Assembly (NCBI GenBank): GCA_964371945.1
Contig: CAYJPA010000077.1
Location: 1-29,907 of the forward strand
Origin: CAYJPA01 sp964371945
Lineage (GTDB): Bacteria; Chloroflexota; Chloroflexia; Thermomicrobiales; UBA6265
Direction of reading: 5' to 3'
Length of the DNA: 29,907 nt
Below the pieces are notes generated by a model. The model did no database searches. It was given only the letters and a program-made list of their open reading frames with translations, and was not told the origin of the DNA. Positions 1-6,881 of this stretch are shown here, one piece after another; position 1 is the stretch's first letter; the number at the start of each line of letters is the position of its first letter. The translations under genes were made by a program, and so were the position numbers.

Positions 1-4
1 ATCG

Positions 5-61
5 TGCCCACGTTCAAATGCGGCTTCGTTCGCTCAAATTTCTGCTTGCCCACGTTTCAAA
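5..61. repeat. Two near-identical 14-15 nt direct repeats at the left edge
   Basis: TGCCCACGTTCAAA at 5-18 recurs as TGCCCACGTTTCAAA at 47-61, differing by one inserted T, with a 42 bp offset. No gene is visible in positions 1-115, and the region may continue a feature that lies left of the window. With only two copies visible, a longer array cannot be claimed. Confidence 0.4.
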
Positions 62-115
62 ATCCTCCGTGCATTCGCCGTGGCTTCGGCGACGCAATGG
101 CCGTTACATGAAATT

Positions 116-140
116 GAGAGGCTCCCCGGCGGAGTCTCTC
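116..140 (-). terminator. Hairpin downstream of the tRNA operon, likely terminator
   Basis: GAGAG-G-CTCC at 116-125 can pair with GGAG-T-CTCTC at 131-140 across a short C/G-rich loop. It lies 17 bp past the 3' end of the last tRNA, on the strand on which the tRNAs are transcribed. The tract that follows on the minus strand (AATTTC) is only weakly T-rich, so it is an imperfect intrinsic terminator or a 3' processing hairpin. Confidence 0.4.
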
Positions 141-156
141 ACCAAGAGTATCGTTC

Positions 157-232
<76 letters not shown>

Positions 233-267
233 CCGGAGCGTTCCGCGCGATCTGTCAGCGTTCCGGG

Positions 268-348
268 TGGGCAGTGGCGGATTCGAACCACCGAAGCTCA
301 CGCACCTGATTTACAGTCAGGCCCAATTGTCCACTCTGGCAACTGCCC
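268..348 (-). tRNA. tRNA-Tyr (anticodon GUA)
   Basis: The acceptor stem GGGCAGT/ACTGCCC has 7 perfect pairs. The anticodon stem CCTGA/TCAGG holds the loop CTGTAAA, so the anticodon is GUA. The variable arm is extended, as expected for a class II bacterial tRNA-Tyr, and the T loop is TTCGAAT. The discriminator is A and CCA is not encoded. Confidence 0.95.
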
Positions 349-384
349 GTGCCGCTATGCAATCCACCACCGCGCACGGGACGG

Positions 385-457
385 AGCCGACGATGGGACT
401 CGAACCCGCAACCTGCTGTTTACAAAACAGCTGCTCTGCCAATTGAGCTACGTCGGC
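385..457 (-). tRNA. tRNA-Thr (anticodon UGU)
   Basis: The acceptor stem GCCGACG/CGTCGGC is perfect. The anticodon stem GCTGT/ACAGC holds loop TTTGTAA, giving anticodon UGU for ACA/ACG. The T loop is TTCGAGT, and the outer T-stem pairs are weak (one G-U, one mismatch). CCA is not encoded. It is the first tRNA of the cluster. Thr-Tyr-(Gly)-Thr is the order found upstream of tuf in many bacteria, but no tRNA-Gly or tuf is seen here. Confidence 0.95.
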
Positions 458-491
458 ATGCACAGCCCGACGACTCGCCGCGCCACGGGAA

Positions 492-520
492 AGTATAGAA
501 AGCGCTACCAATCGCGTCAA
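492..520 (-). promoter_or_regulatory. Sigma-70-type promoter of the tRNA operon
   Basis: On the minus strand TTGACG (515-520) and TATACT (492-497) are separated by exactly 17 bp. Both hexamers match the vegetative consensus at 5 of 6 positions. Transcription would start near 485, about 28 nt before the first tRNA-Thr. It is the best-matched promoter I found in the window, which fits a highly expressed tRNA operon. Confidence 0.75.
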
Positions 521-531
521 GCGCGATTGGT
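507..531. repeat. Perfect 10-bp inverted repeat covering the tRNA promoter -35
   Basis: ACCAATCGCG (507-516) and CGCGATTGGT (522-531) are exact reverse complements around a 5-nt loop. The -35 hexamer of the tRNA promoter (515-520) falls across the centre. The position suits an operator, but no T-tract follows on either strand, so a terminator is less likely. Confidence 0.6.
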
Positions 532-689
532 CCGTTCGTTCGATGAATGTTAGCCGTTCCTGCCTCGTCAACCGCACCACGTAAACAGATTCGCATACGC
601 CGATCCTCTTTATTCGAAAAGTACCGGGCTGTGATTCAATCCCTGCCTTAGGAATCGCATCGAACGATGAGTCAACCAGGAGAGATGAC

Positions 690-1913
690 GTGCCGATCGG
701 AAAAGCACCGGCCTTTGACGTGATCATCATTGGCGGCGGAATCATGGGCATCAGCGCCGCCTGGCAGCTTGCGAAAAAAGGCGCAGGCCGTGTGCTAGTG
801 CTCGAGCGCACGACCCTCGCATCCGGCGCAACCGGCAAAACCGGCGCGCTTCTTCGACAGCACTACACGAACGAACCGGAGGCACTGCTCGCCCACCGCG
901 GCTTCGAAGTCTTCAGCAACTGGGGCGAGATCGTCGGCGGTGATTGCGGATATGTGCCACACGGGCTCGTCGTCACGGTCGATATGGGTCCCGGCAATGA
1001 AGCCAACGCTGGGCGAATGCGCCGAAATGTTGAGCTGCAGAATCGGATCGGTATCAAATCGCAGATCGTCACGCCCGGCGAGCTCAAAGCCCTCCAACCA
1101 TTTGCTTTTGTCGACGATCTCGTCATCGCGGCGTACGAACCGGTAACTGGTTATGTCGACTCAGTTGCGGCCTGCCGCTCGATGGCTGCCGCCGCTGTCC
1201 ACTCGGGTGCAGAGATCCGCGAGTGGGTTGAAGTGCAAGGAATCGAATCGACCGGCGGGCAGGTCACGGGAGTCCACACCTCGGAAGGCGTGATGCCAAC
1301 GCGAACAGTCATTTGCGCGGCGGGACCCTGGTCCACCACGTTGTTAGCGACTGCCGGCGTTGATCTGCCGGTCATCTCATTGCGCGTGCAAATCGCGATC
1401 GTCCATCGTCCGTTCGAGCTCGATGAGCCTCCATTCGTCTATCTCGATACCGCGGCCGGAATGTTCACCCGTCCCTGGGGCCCGGGGCGCAGTCTGATCG
1501 GCGTCGGCGGCGGCGATCAGCACGACGAAGTCGACCCAAACGAATACGATGAACGCAACGATCTCTCCTACCCGGGGCTGGCGATCGCGGCCGCTGCCCG
1601 GCGCATCCCGGCAATGTCGAAGGCGGTTTACCTACACGGCCACGCCGGGCTCTACGATATGTCTCCCGACGCCCATCCGATCATCGGACAAACACCTGTC
1701 GAAGGCCTCTACGTCGCCGCGGGCTTCAGCGGTGCAGGCTTCAAGAAGGGACCCGCGATTGGCCAATGCCTGGCCGAACTGATCGTCGACGGACGATCCG
1801 CCCTCGTCGACCTCGAACCCTTCCGCCTATCCCGCTTCGAAACCGACGACTGGAATCAGCCCTGGAGTGACACCGAATATGTTTTCTCGTCCGATTTCGG
1901 GCACAAGCTTTGA
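690..1913 (+). CDS. FAD-dependent oxidoreductase, DAO / sarcosine-oxidase-beta-like
   Basis: The 407-residue protein opens with a FAD-binding Rossmann fold: a beta strand, then GGGIMG at about residues 15-20, ending at the acidic end of strand two (VLVLE, about 35-39). The C-terminal GFSGAGFKKGPAIG stretch (about 348-361) is the second FAD contact typical of the DAO family (PF01266), which oxidises amines or amino acids such as sarcosine, glycine or dimethylglycine. The substrate cannot be read from sequence. The GTG start follows AGGAGA with 5-nt spacing. An ATG at 685 is in another frame. It is convergent with the dehydrogenase gene, and its last codons run into a heptamer repeat array. Confidence 0.9.
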   Translation: MPIGKAPAFDVIIIGGGIMGISAAWQLAKKGAGRVLVLERTTLASGATGKTGALLRQHYTNEPEALLAHRGFEVFSNWGEIVGGDCGYVPHGLVVTVDMGPGNEANAGRMRRNVELQNRIGIKSQIVTPGELKALQPFAFVDDLVIAAYEPVTGYVDSVAACRSMAAAAVHSGAEIREWVEVQGIESTGGQVTGVHTSEGVMPTRTVICAAGPWSTTLLATAGVDLPVISLRVQIAIVHRPFELDEPPFVYLDTAAGMFTRPWGPGRSLIGVGGGDQHDEVDPNEYDERNDLSYPGLAIAAAARRIPAMSKAVYLHGHAGLYDMSPDAHPIIGQTPVEGLYVAAGFSGAGFKKGPAIGQCLAELIVDGRSALVDLEPFRLSRFETDDWNQPWSDTEYVFSSDFGHKL

Positions 1914-1967
1914 GCTGTGAGCTACTAGCCGCTAGCCTTGAGCTTCAAGCATCAAGCTGCAAGCCGA
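1905..1967 (-). repeat. Heptamer array A (GCTNNNN, about 9 units)
   Basis: Read on the minus strand, GCT recurs every 7 bp for nine consecutive units; on the plus strand this appears as AGC at positions 2-4 of each heptad from 1905. The last four bases of each unit vary (for example GCTAGCG, GCTAGTA, GCTTGAA, GCTTGCA). The array starts inside the last codons of the FAD oxidoreductase gene and includes its TGA stop. Confidence 0.75.
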
Positions 1968-2030
1968 TACACGACTGCAGCAGCTTCCTCACCTCGCGGT
2001 GTTGTCTGGGGCGCGGTTTTTGGATTTTTC

Positions 2031-2057
2031 GTAGGAGCGCATAGCATGCGCCCTGTA
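2031..2057. repeat. GTAGGRGCG-type palindromic repeat, degenerate copy
   Basis: GTAGGAGCGCAT is followed after a 3-nt loop by ATGCGCCCTGTA. The core GCGCAT/ATGCGC pairs perfectly and the outer arm has decayed. The GTAGG-GCG arm is shared with the palindrome in the pheS leader at 9118, while the inner palindrome differs. It lies between heptamer arrays A and B. Nothing else is evident in 1968-2115. Confidence 0.55.
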
Positions 2058-2115
2058 AAAGGTCTCTATTGCTAATTCTATGAACGGAACGACCCAAAAT
2101 CCCGAACGGTCAAAT

Positions 2116-2150
2116 GCTAGCGGCTAGGAGCTAGCGGCTAGCGGCTCAGG
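2116..2150 (+). repeat. Heptamer array B (GCTNNNN, 5 units)
   Basis: Five tandem 7-mers start at 2116, 2123, 2130, 2137 and 2144: GCTAGCG, GCTAGGA, GCTAGCG, GCTAGCG, GCTCAGG. This is the most regular of the three arrays. The last units encode the C-terminus of the dehydrogenase on the minus strand, whose TAG stop lies within the second unit. Positions 2116-2132 match the reverse complement of 1920-1936 in array A at 16 of 17 positions. Confidence 0.8.
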
Positions 2151-3212
2151 ACGAGCCACACTGGTGGTCAATTCGATGTGGCGACCTTCAGCGGATGCCT
2201 GATGAATCGCGTGCATGATCTCCAGAACATGCAATGCTAGGTCGCCGGACGCCCTATGCGGCCGGTTCTCGCGAATCGCATGCGCCAGGTCGGACACACC
2301 TAAACCGCGGCTGTTGTCAACAAAATCGCGGGTGATCGGCGCCTCGATCCATTCCGATTCGCCGGGTTTCCGGATCGAAACCGGACCGCCGAAGGTGTTC
2401 GGATCGGGCAGCGACATTGATGCCTCCGATCCGTAGAGCTCAATCGTGTTGGTTCGCGACCAGACGTCAAAGCTCGTCACGAGCGTCACGATCGGACCGC
2501 TCGCGAAATCGAGTACCGCGGCCGAGTGCGTCGGCACATTGACCTTGATCTTGGTTCCGGCGAGCGGCTGGCTACCGATCGTCCGCTCCGCGAAACTCGC
2601 ACGGGCGGAGCCGGTGACCCGACGCACCGGGCCGAGCAGTGAAACGAGCGCGGTCAGGTAATACGGACCCATATCGAACAGCGGACCCGCACCAACCTGA
2701 TAAAAGAACGCCGGATCGGGATGCCAGCTCTCTGGTCCGTGGCCGAGCATGAATGCGGTGCCAGCAACCGGCTCACCGATCCCGCCTTCGTCGATGATCT
2801 GCCGGCACGTCTGCAAACCAGCGCCAAGAAAGGTGTCCGGCGCGGCGCCGGCGCGCACTCCCTGCGCTTTCGCGTTCTCAAGGAGTCGGCGGCCGTCTTC
2901 GAGCGCAATCGTCAACGGCTTCTCGTTGTAGACCGACTTGCCGGCGGCCACCGCCGCGAGTGCGATTTCGGCATGCGCGGCGGGAACTGTCAGATTGATG
3001 ACGAGATCGATCTCGTCATCGGCCAGCAGGTCAGCGACAGAGCACGAACGCGGAACGCCGTACTCTGCAGCTCTGGCGGCGGCGCGCCCGAGATCGAGAT
3101 CCGCACACGCCTTCACATCCAGGATCGGGAATCTTGACGCGTTCTTGAGATAGATCCCGCTGATGTTTCCGCAACCGACGATTCCAACGCCGACTCGATT
3201 TGACGCGGCCAA
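2124..3212 (-). CDS. Gfo/Idh/MocA-family NAD(P)-dependent sugar dehydrogenase
   Basis: An N-terminal Rossmann fold (VGVGIVGCGNIS, about residues 7-18) and a family EKPL motif (VYNEKPL) precede the GFO_IDH_MocA C-terminal alpha/beta domain. Such enzymes oxidise or epimerise sugars and cyclitols with NAD(P). I place the start at a TTG at 3212, giving 362 residues, the usual family size, with GAGGGG/GGAAG upstream. The longer frame to 3332 would run into the preceding ThuA-like gene and adds non-conserved sequence. A gap of about 40 bp separates it from that gene, so they are probably co-transcribed. Dehydrogenase plus ThuA recalls rhizobial thuAB (trehalose and disaccharide 3-keto metabolism), but the substrate here is unknown. 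The extreme C-terminus is encoded by heptamer array B. Confidence 0.88.
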   Translation of the reverse strand: MAASNRVGVGIVGCGNISGIYLKNASRFPILDVKACADLDLGRAAARAAEYGVPRSCSVADLLADDEIDLVINLTVPAAHAEIALAAVAAGKSVYNEKPLTIALEDGRRLLENAKAQGVRAGAAPDTFLGAGLQTCRQIIDEGGIGEPVAGTAFMLGHGPESWHPDPAFFYQVGAGPLFDMGPYYLTALVSLLGPVRRVTGSARASFAERTIGSQPLAGTKIKVNVPTHSAAVLDFASGPIVTLVTSFDVWSRTNTIELYGSEASMSLPDPNTFGGPVSIRKPGESEWIEAPITRDFVDNSRGLGVSDLAHAIRENRPHRASGDLALHVLEIMHAIHQASAEGRHIELTTSVARPEPLAASS

Positions 3213-3252
3213 GTCTTCCGTTCCCCTCTCATTGATCAGAACTGGTGTCGCG

Positions 3253-3903
3253 CTAGAGTGTTCCGGCCGCCCAGAGCATGCCGCGCTCGATAATCGTGCG
3301 CGTCTCCTCGACGTCGAATTCCTTTGCGACATGACCTAGCGAGCAGTAAAAAACCCTCGCCTGACCGTATCGCCGCTTCCAGACCACCGGCATCACGGTG
3401 CCATCGATCCAGGCATCGTGCTCGCCACTGAACGTGGTCGTGGCAAGCACCTCGTTCGAAGGATCGACATGCATGTAGTACTGCTCGGACCGAACGGGAA
3501 ACTCATCGATTCCCGCCACAATCGGATCGTCGGGACGGGTGATCTGCACGGTGTAGTTGATGACGTTCCCGGGATGCGCAACCCACTGTCCGCCGACCAT
3601 GTACTGATAGTCGGGATTATTTCGGAATGCGTCGGCCATGCCGCCATGCCATCCTCCGATGTTAACCCCATCTCTGATTGCGCTCAGCAGGCCTTTTTCC
3701 TGCTCTATCGTGATGGTGCCGTGACTTACAACCGGTACGATGATGTCGAATGAGCGCAGTCTGTCCCCATCGAGACACACATCGAGCGACTCCGTGATCT
3801 CGACCTCGAACCCATGGCTCTCCAGGATCGGCGCGAATAGATCAACGCACTGCTTCGGTTCGTGCCCTTCCCAACCACCCCACGTAAACAGTGCTTTTGG
3901 CAT
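3253..3903 (-). CDS. ThuA-like domain protein (glutamine-amidotransferase fold)
   Basis: The 216-residue protein is close to a stand-alone ThuA domain (PF06283) in length. It has an N-terminal strand with TWGGWEGHEP, a GGWHGG turn near residue 83, and a C-terminal RVFYCSLGH segment followed by a helix, all typical of the family. ThuA proteins act with Gfo/Idh dehydrogenases in disaccharide catabolism in rhizobia, and their chemistry is poorly defined. I prefer ATG 3903, with GAGGG 7 nt upstream, over an in-frame TTG one codon earlier. It lies just upstream of the dehydrogenase on the same strand, and a heptamer array separates it from the isocitrate dehydrogenase gene. Confidence 0.85.
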   Translation of the reverse strand: MPKALFTWGGWEGHEPKQCVDLFAPILESHGFEVEITESLDVCLDGDRLRSFDIIVPVVSHGTITIEQEKGLLSAIRDGVNIGGWHGGMADAFRNNPDYQYMVGGQWVAHPGNVINYTVQITRPDDPIVAGIDEFPVRSEQYYMHVDPSNEVLATTTFSGEHDAWIDGTVMPVVWKRRYGQARVFYCSLGHVAKEFDVEETRTIIERGMLWAAGTL

Positions 3904-3950
3904 CAACCCGCCCTCAAAATTGTTGTCTAAACAAGGACGATTCCGTGGTA

Positions 3951-4006
3951 CCTAGCGGCTCACGGCTAGGAGCTTGCCGCTTGTGGCTTGTAGCTTGGAG
4001 CTATGA
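3951..4006 (+). repeat. Heptamer array C (GCTNNNN, 7-8 units)
   Basis: GCT recurs every 7 bp at 3958, 3965, 3972, 3979, 3986, 3993 and 4000 (GCTCACG, GCTAGGA, GCTTGCC, GCTTGTG, GCTTGTA, GCTTGGA, GCTATGA), with a degenerate CCTAGCG at 3951. The orientation equals array B. The isocitrate dehydrogenase TAG stop (minus strand, 4001-4003) is inside the last unit. Confidence 0.8.
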
Positions 4007-5086
4007 AGCCACCCGCTCAATGATCGAATCCGCCATCTCTCTTGTGCCGGCAGCCTTCGACGGATCGCGGTCGGCGCGGAGGTCGTAGGTGACCCGATCG
4101 CCTGACGCGATCACATCGGCGACCGCCTGCTCGATCTTGACCGCCCACGCTTGCTCGCCGAGATGGCGCAACATCAACGCCCCCGAGAGGATCATCGCCG
4201 CCGGGTTTGCTTCATTCTTGCCCGCATGGCTCGGCGCCGAACCGTGAATCGGCTCGAATACCGCCACGCCGTCGCCGATATTGCCGCTCGGCGCCACGCC
4301 AAGCCCCCCAACCATGCCCGCGATCAGGTCGCTCACGATATCGCCGTAGAGGTTCGGCGTCACCAGTACGTCGTACTCCTCCGGCTTCTGCATGAGCTGC
4401 ATGCACATGTTGTCGATGATCCGGTCATTGGTTTCGATCTCCGGATACTCCTTGGAGATTCCCTGCGCGATTCGCAGAAATAGCCCGTCGGTGAACTTCA
4501 TGATGTTCGCTTTGTGAACGATGGTGACCTTCTTGCGGCCATTGTTGCGGGCGAATTCGTAGCCAAACCGCACGATCTTCTCGGTCGCTTCCGGGGTAAT
4601 CACCTTGATGCTGATCGCGGCGCTCGGCGCGATCTTCTTCTTGCTGAGAGAGTTGATTTTGCCGATCACATCGGCGGCATCGGCGGTTTCGGTATCGAAT
4701 TCGATCCCTGAATACATGCCTTCCATGTTCTCGCGGACGACGACCAGATCGATATCCTCGAATGTCGACTGCACGCCCTTGATCGTTTTGCCGGGTCGGA
4801 GATTGGCGTAGAGTCCGAGTGATTGACGGAGACCGACATTGACACTGCGGAAACCACCGCCGATGGGCGTCGTGATCGGTCCCTTGAGTCCGACCTTGTT
4901 CCGCCTGATCGACTCCAGCGTCTCTTCCGGCAACGTTTCGCCGTGCTTCTCCTGGGCGGTCATGCCCGCATCGCGGTGCTCCCAGTTGAACTGAATGCCG
5001 GTCGATTCCAGCACCCGTCTCGTCGCTTCCGCGACTTCAGGACCGATTCCGTCGCCAGGAATCAACGTCACGTTGTAACTCGCCAT
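4001..5086 (-). CDS. icd: NAD-dependent isocitrate dehydrogenase (IDH/IPMDH family)
   Basis: The protein is a beta-decarboxylating dehydrogenase of 361 residues. It has LIPGDGIGPEV at 8-18, the substrate-site region GGGFRSVNVGLRQSLGLYAN (about 81-100), HKANIMKFTDGLF, the metal-binding LYGDIVSDLIAGMVGG, and the cofactor region EPIHGSAPSHAGKNEANP. The KGPITTPIGGG and HKANIMK signatures resemble mitochondrial-type NAD-IDH more than LeuB, so oxidation of isocitrate to 2-oxoglutarate in the TCA cycle is likely. Homoisocitrate or 3-isopropylmalate dehydrogenase is a less likely alternative. The ATG at 5086 follows GGTGGAG. An in-frame extension to 5341 would overlap gpmI and is rejected. It is divergent from gpmI, and its stop codon lies in heptamer array C. 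Confidence 0.88.
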   Translation of the reverse strand: MASYNVTLIPGDGIGPEVAEATRRVLESTGIQFNWEHRDAGMTAQEKHGETLPEETLESIRRNKVGLKGPITTPIGGGFRSVNVGLRQSLGLYANLRPGKTIKGVQSTFEDIDLVVVRENMEGMYSGIEFDTETADAADVIGKINSLSKKKIAPSAAISIKVITPEATEKIVRFGYEFARNNGRKKVTIVHKANIMKFTDGLFLRIAQGISKEYPEIETNDRIIDNMCMQLMQKPEEYDVLVTPNLYGDIVSDLIAGMVGGLGVAPSGNIGDGVAVFEPIHGSAPSHAGKNEANPAAMILSGALMLRHLGEQAWAVKIEQAVADVIASGDRVTYDLRADRDPSKAAGTREMADSIIERVAS

Positions 5087-5177
5087 CTGCTCCACCCGTT
5101 GCGATAACCGCGAATTGCCTAACCCGCGCATTGTCGCACGGGCCCATCTCCTCGGGCACTCGTCTCTGGTGATCGCG

Positions 5178-5191
5178 GCTTGCCGGCAAGC
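5178..5191. promoter_or_regulatory. Perfect 14-bp palindrome between icd and gpmI
   Basis: GCTTGCCGGCAAGC is its own reverse complement. It lies in the 155 bp between the divergent icd and gpmI genes, 50 bp before the gpmI start. A GATACT at 5192-5197, just downstream, could be a -10 hexamer but has no good -35. The position suits an operator, although a short palindrome can arise by chance in GC-rich DNA. Confidence 0.35.
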
Positions 5192-5241
5192 GATACTAAC
5201 CGGGTGACAAACCGGCTCCGAAGGCAAAAAGGGCATTCTGC

Positions 5242-6816
5242 ATGACACCTGAGATGAAACGACCAGTCGTCCTTGTGATTCTCGACGGTTGGGGAATCGG
5301 CCGCGACGAGCCCGGCAACGCTGTCCTAGCCGCCAGCACACCTGTCATGGATCGATTGCTCGCCACGTATCCGAACGCCACGCTTCGCACCTCGGGCGAG
5401 GAGGTCGGCTTGCCGGCCGGGCAAATGGGCAACTCTGAGGTCGGGCACCTCAATCTCGGCGCGGGATTCATCGTCTATCAGTGGATCACCCGGATTGACA
5501 AATCGATCCGCGATGGCGACTTCTTCGACAATCCGGCCCTCTGCCGGTCAATCGACGGTTGCCTGGAGCGCGGGTCGACGTTGCACGCGATGGGTCTTGT
5601 CAGCGACGGCGGCGTGCATAGTCACACTCGCCACCTGGTCGCTCTGCTCGAGCTCGCGAAGCGACGTGGACTCCATCGCGTCGCCGTCCACGCTTTCACT
5701 GACGGACGTGATACCCCGCCACACGGCGGCATCGACTATGTGGCCGATCTGCAAACCGAAATGAGCGCGCTCGGCGTCGGATCGATCTCGACCGTCTCCG
5801 GCCGTTACTACGCGATGGATCGCGACCGGCGCTGGGAGCGCACCAAGCTTGCCTATGACGCAATCGCGGAGGGCATCGGACCGCGATTTCAGACGGCCGA
5901 GGCCGCGATCTCCAGCGCATATGCCGGCGGTGTCACGGACGAATTCATCATCCCGGCGATCATTGGCGAGGAATCGGCGCCCATCCAGCCCGGCGACGCC
6001 GTGGTGATGTTCAACTTCCGCTCCGACCGCTGCCGCCAGTTCACCGAAGCGCTTTGCTCGCCGGATTTCGCGGGCTTTGAGCGCCCGCGCCCACTCTGGC
6101 AGTCGGTGCCGGTCACGACAATGACCCAATATGAGAAGGGATTGCCGGTCGCGGTGGCATTCGAACCGCACGATGTGACCGATCCGGTCGCCAAGGTCAT
6201 CAGCGAAGCCGGTAAGACCCAATTTCACTGCGCCGAAACGGAGAAATACGCGCATGTGTCGTTCTTTTTCAATGGCGGCCGCGAAGAGCCATTCCCCGGC
6301 GAAGAGCGGGTGCTGGTGCCATCGCCAAAGGTCGCGACCTACGATCTGCAGCCGTCAATGAGTGCGCCGGGCATCACCGACGTCGTGGTCGCGGCTGTTG
6401 AATCGGGCCGATTCGATTTCGTGATCGTGAATTTCGCCAATTGCGACATGGTCGGCCACACGGGCGTGCTGAGCGCGGCAATCTCAGCCGTGGAAACGGT
6501 CGACGGCTGTCTGGGACGAGTGGTGGCGGCGACGCTGTTCGCGGGCGGCTCGTTGATCGTCACCGCCGATCACGGCAATGCGGAAGAGATGATCGTCCGC
6601 GAAACCGGCATGCCGATGACCGCGCACACGACCAACCCGGTGCCGATCGTCGTCGTCACACCGGAAGATAGCCCCTTCCGCCTCGCGACCCTTCGCACCG
6701 ACGGCATTCTCTCTTCCGTCACCCCGACAATCCTGAAATTGATGGGAATTCCAGCGCCACCGGCAATGACCACCCCGCCATTGATCGAGCGAAAGGGCGA
6801 GACTGGCAGAGATTGA
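5242..6816 (+). CDS. gpmI: 2,3-bisphosphoglycerate-independent phosphoglycerate mutase
   Basis: This glycolytic enzyme interconverts 3- and 2-phosphoglycerate through a phosphoserine intermediate with two metal ions. At 524 residues it has the normal family length. Visible motifs are VLVILDGWGIG near the N-terminus with the first metal Asp, GQMGNSEVGHLNLGAG with the catalytic Ser (about residue 63), FTDGRDTPP, NFRSDRCRQ, NFANCDMVGHTG, TADHGNAEEM and AHTTNPVP. The start may be ATG 5242, with AAAAGGG upstream, or ATG 5254, giving the common MKRPVVLV opening. With enolase nearby on the other strand, lower-glycolysis genes cluster here but are not in one operon. Confidence 0.97.
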   Translation: MTPEMKRPVVLVILDGWGIGRDEPGNAVLAASTPVMDRLLATYPNATLRTSGEEVGLPAGQMGNSEVGHLNLGAGFIVYQWITRIDKSIRDGDFFDNPALCRSIDGCLERGSTLHAMGLVSDGGVHSHTRHLVALLELAKRRGLHRVAVHAFTDGRDTPPHGGIDYVADLQTEMSALGVGSISTVSGRYYAMDRDRRWERTKLAYDAIAEGIGPRFQTAEAAISSAYAGGVTDEFIIPAIIGEESAPIQPGDAVVMFNFRSDRCRQFTEALCSPDFAGFERPRPLWQSVPVTTMTQYEKGLPVAVAFEPHDVTDPVAKVISEAGKTQFHCAETEKYAHVSFFFNGGREEPFPGEERVLVPSPKVATYDLQPSMSAPGITDVVVAAVESGRFDFVIVNFANCDMVGHTGVLSAAISAVETVDGCLGRVVAATLFAGGSLIVTADHGNAEEMIVRETGMPMTAHTTNPVPIVVVTPEDSPFRLATLRTDGILSSVTPTILKLMGIPAPPAMTTPPLIERKGETGRD

Positions 6817-6881
6817 CCCGGTTTCGGTTGAGGCTTCAGGTTCTATCTCAAACACACGACTGATGTTGAGACTGCCTGTTG

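Noticed and set aside
3213..3332. N-terminal extension of the Gfo/Idh frame
   Set aside because: It overlaps the ThuA-like gene, and the Rossmann fold starts after residue 6 from the chosen TTG.
3918..3935. TTGTCTAAACAA-like inverted repeat upstream of the ThuA-like gene as an operator
   Set aside because: The half-sites are only 4 bp and AT-simple, so chance occurrence is likely.
1905..4006. Heptamer arrays as a CRISPR array
   Set aside because: The units are 7 bp without unique spacers, and no cas gene is present.
5087..5341. N-terminal extension of the isocitrate dehydrogenase frame
   Set aside because: It overlaps the start of gpmI on the other strand and lacks family similarity. ATG 5086 has a good ribosome-binding site and starts right before the first conserved strand.
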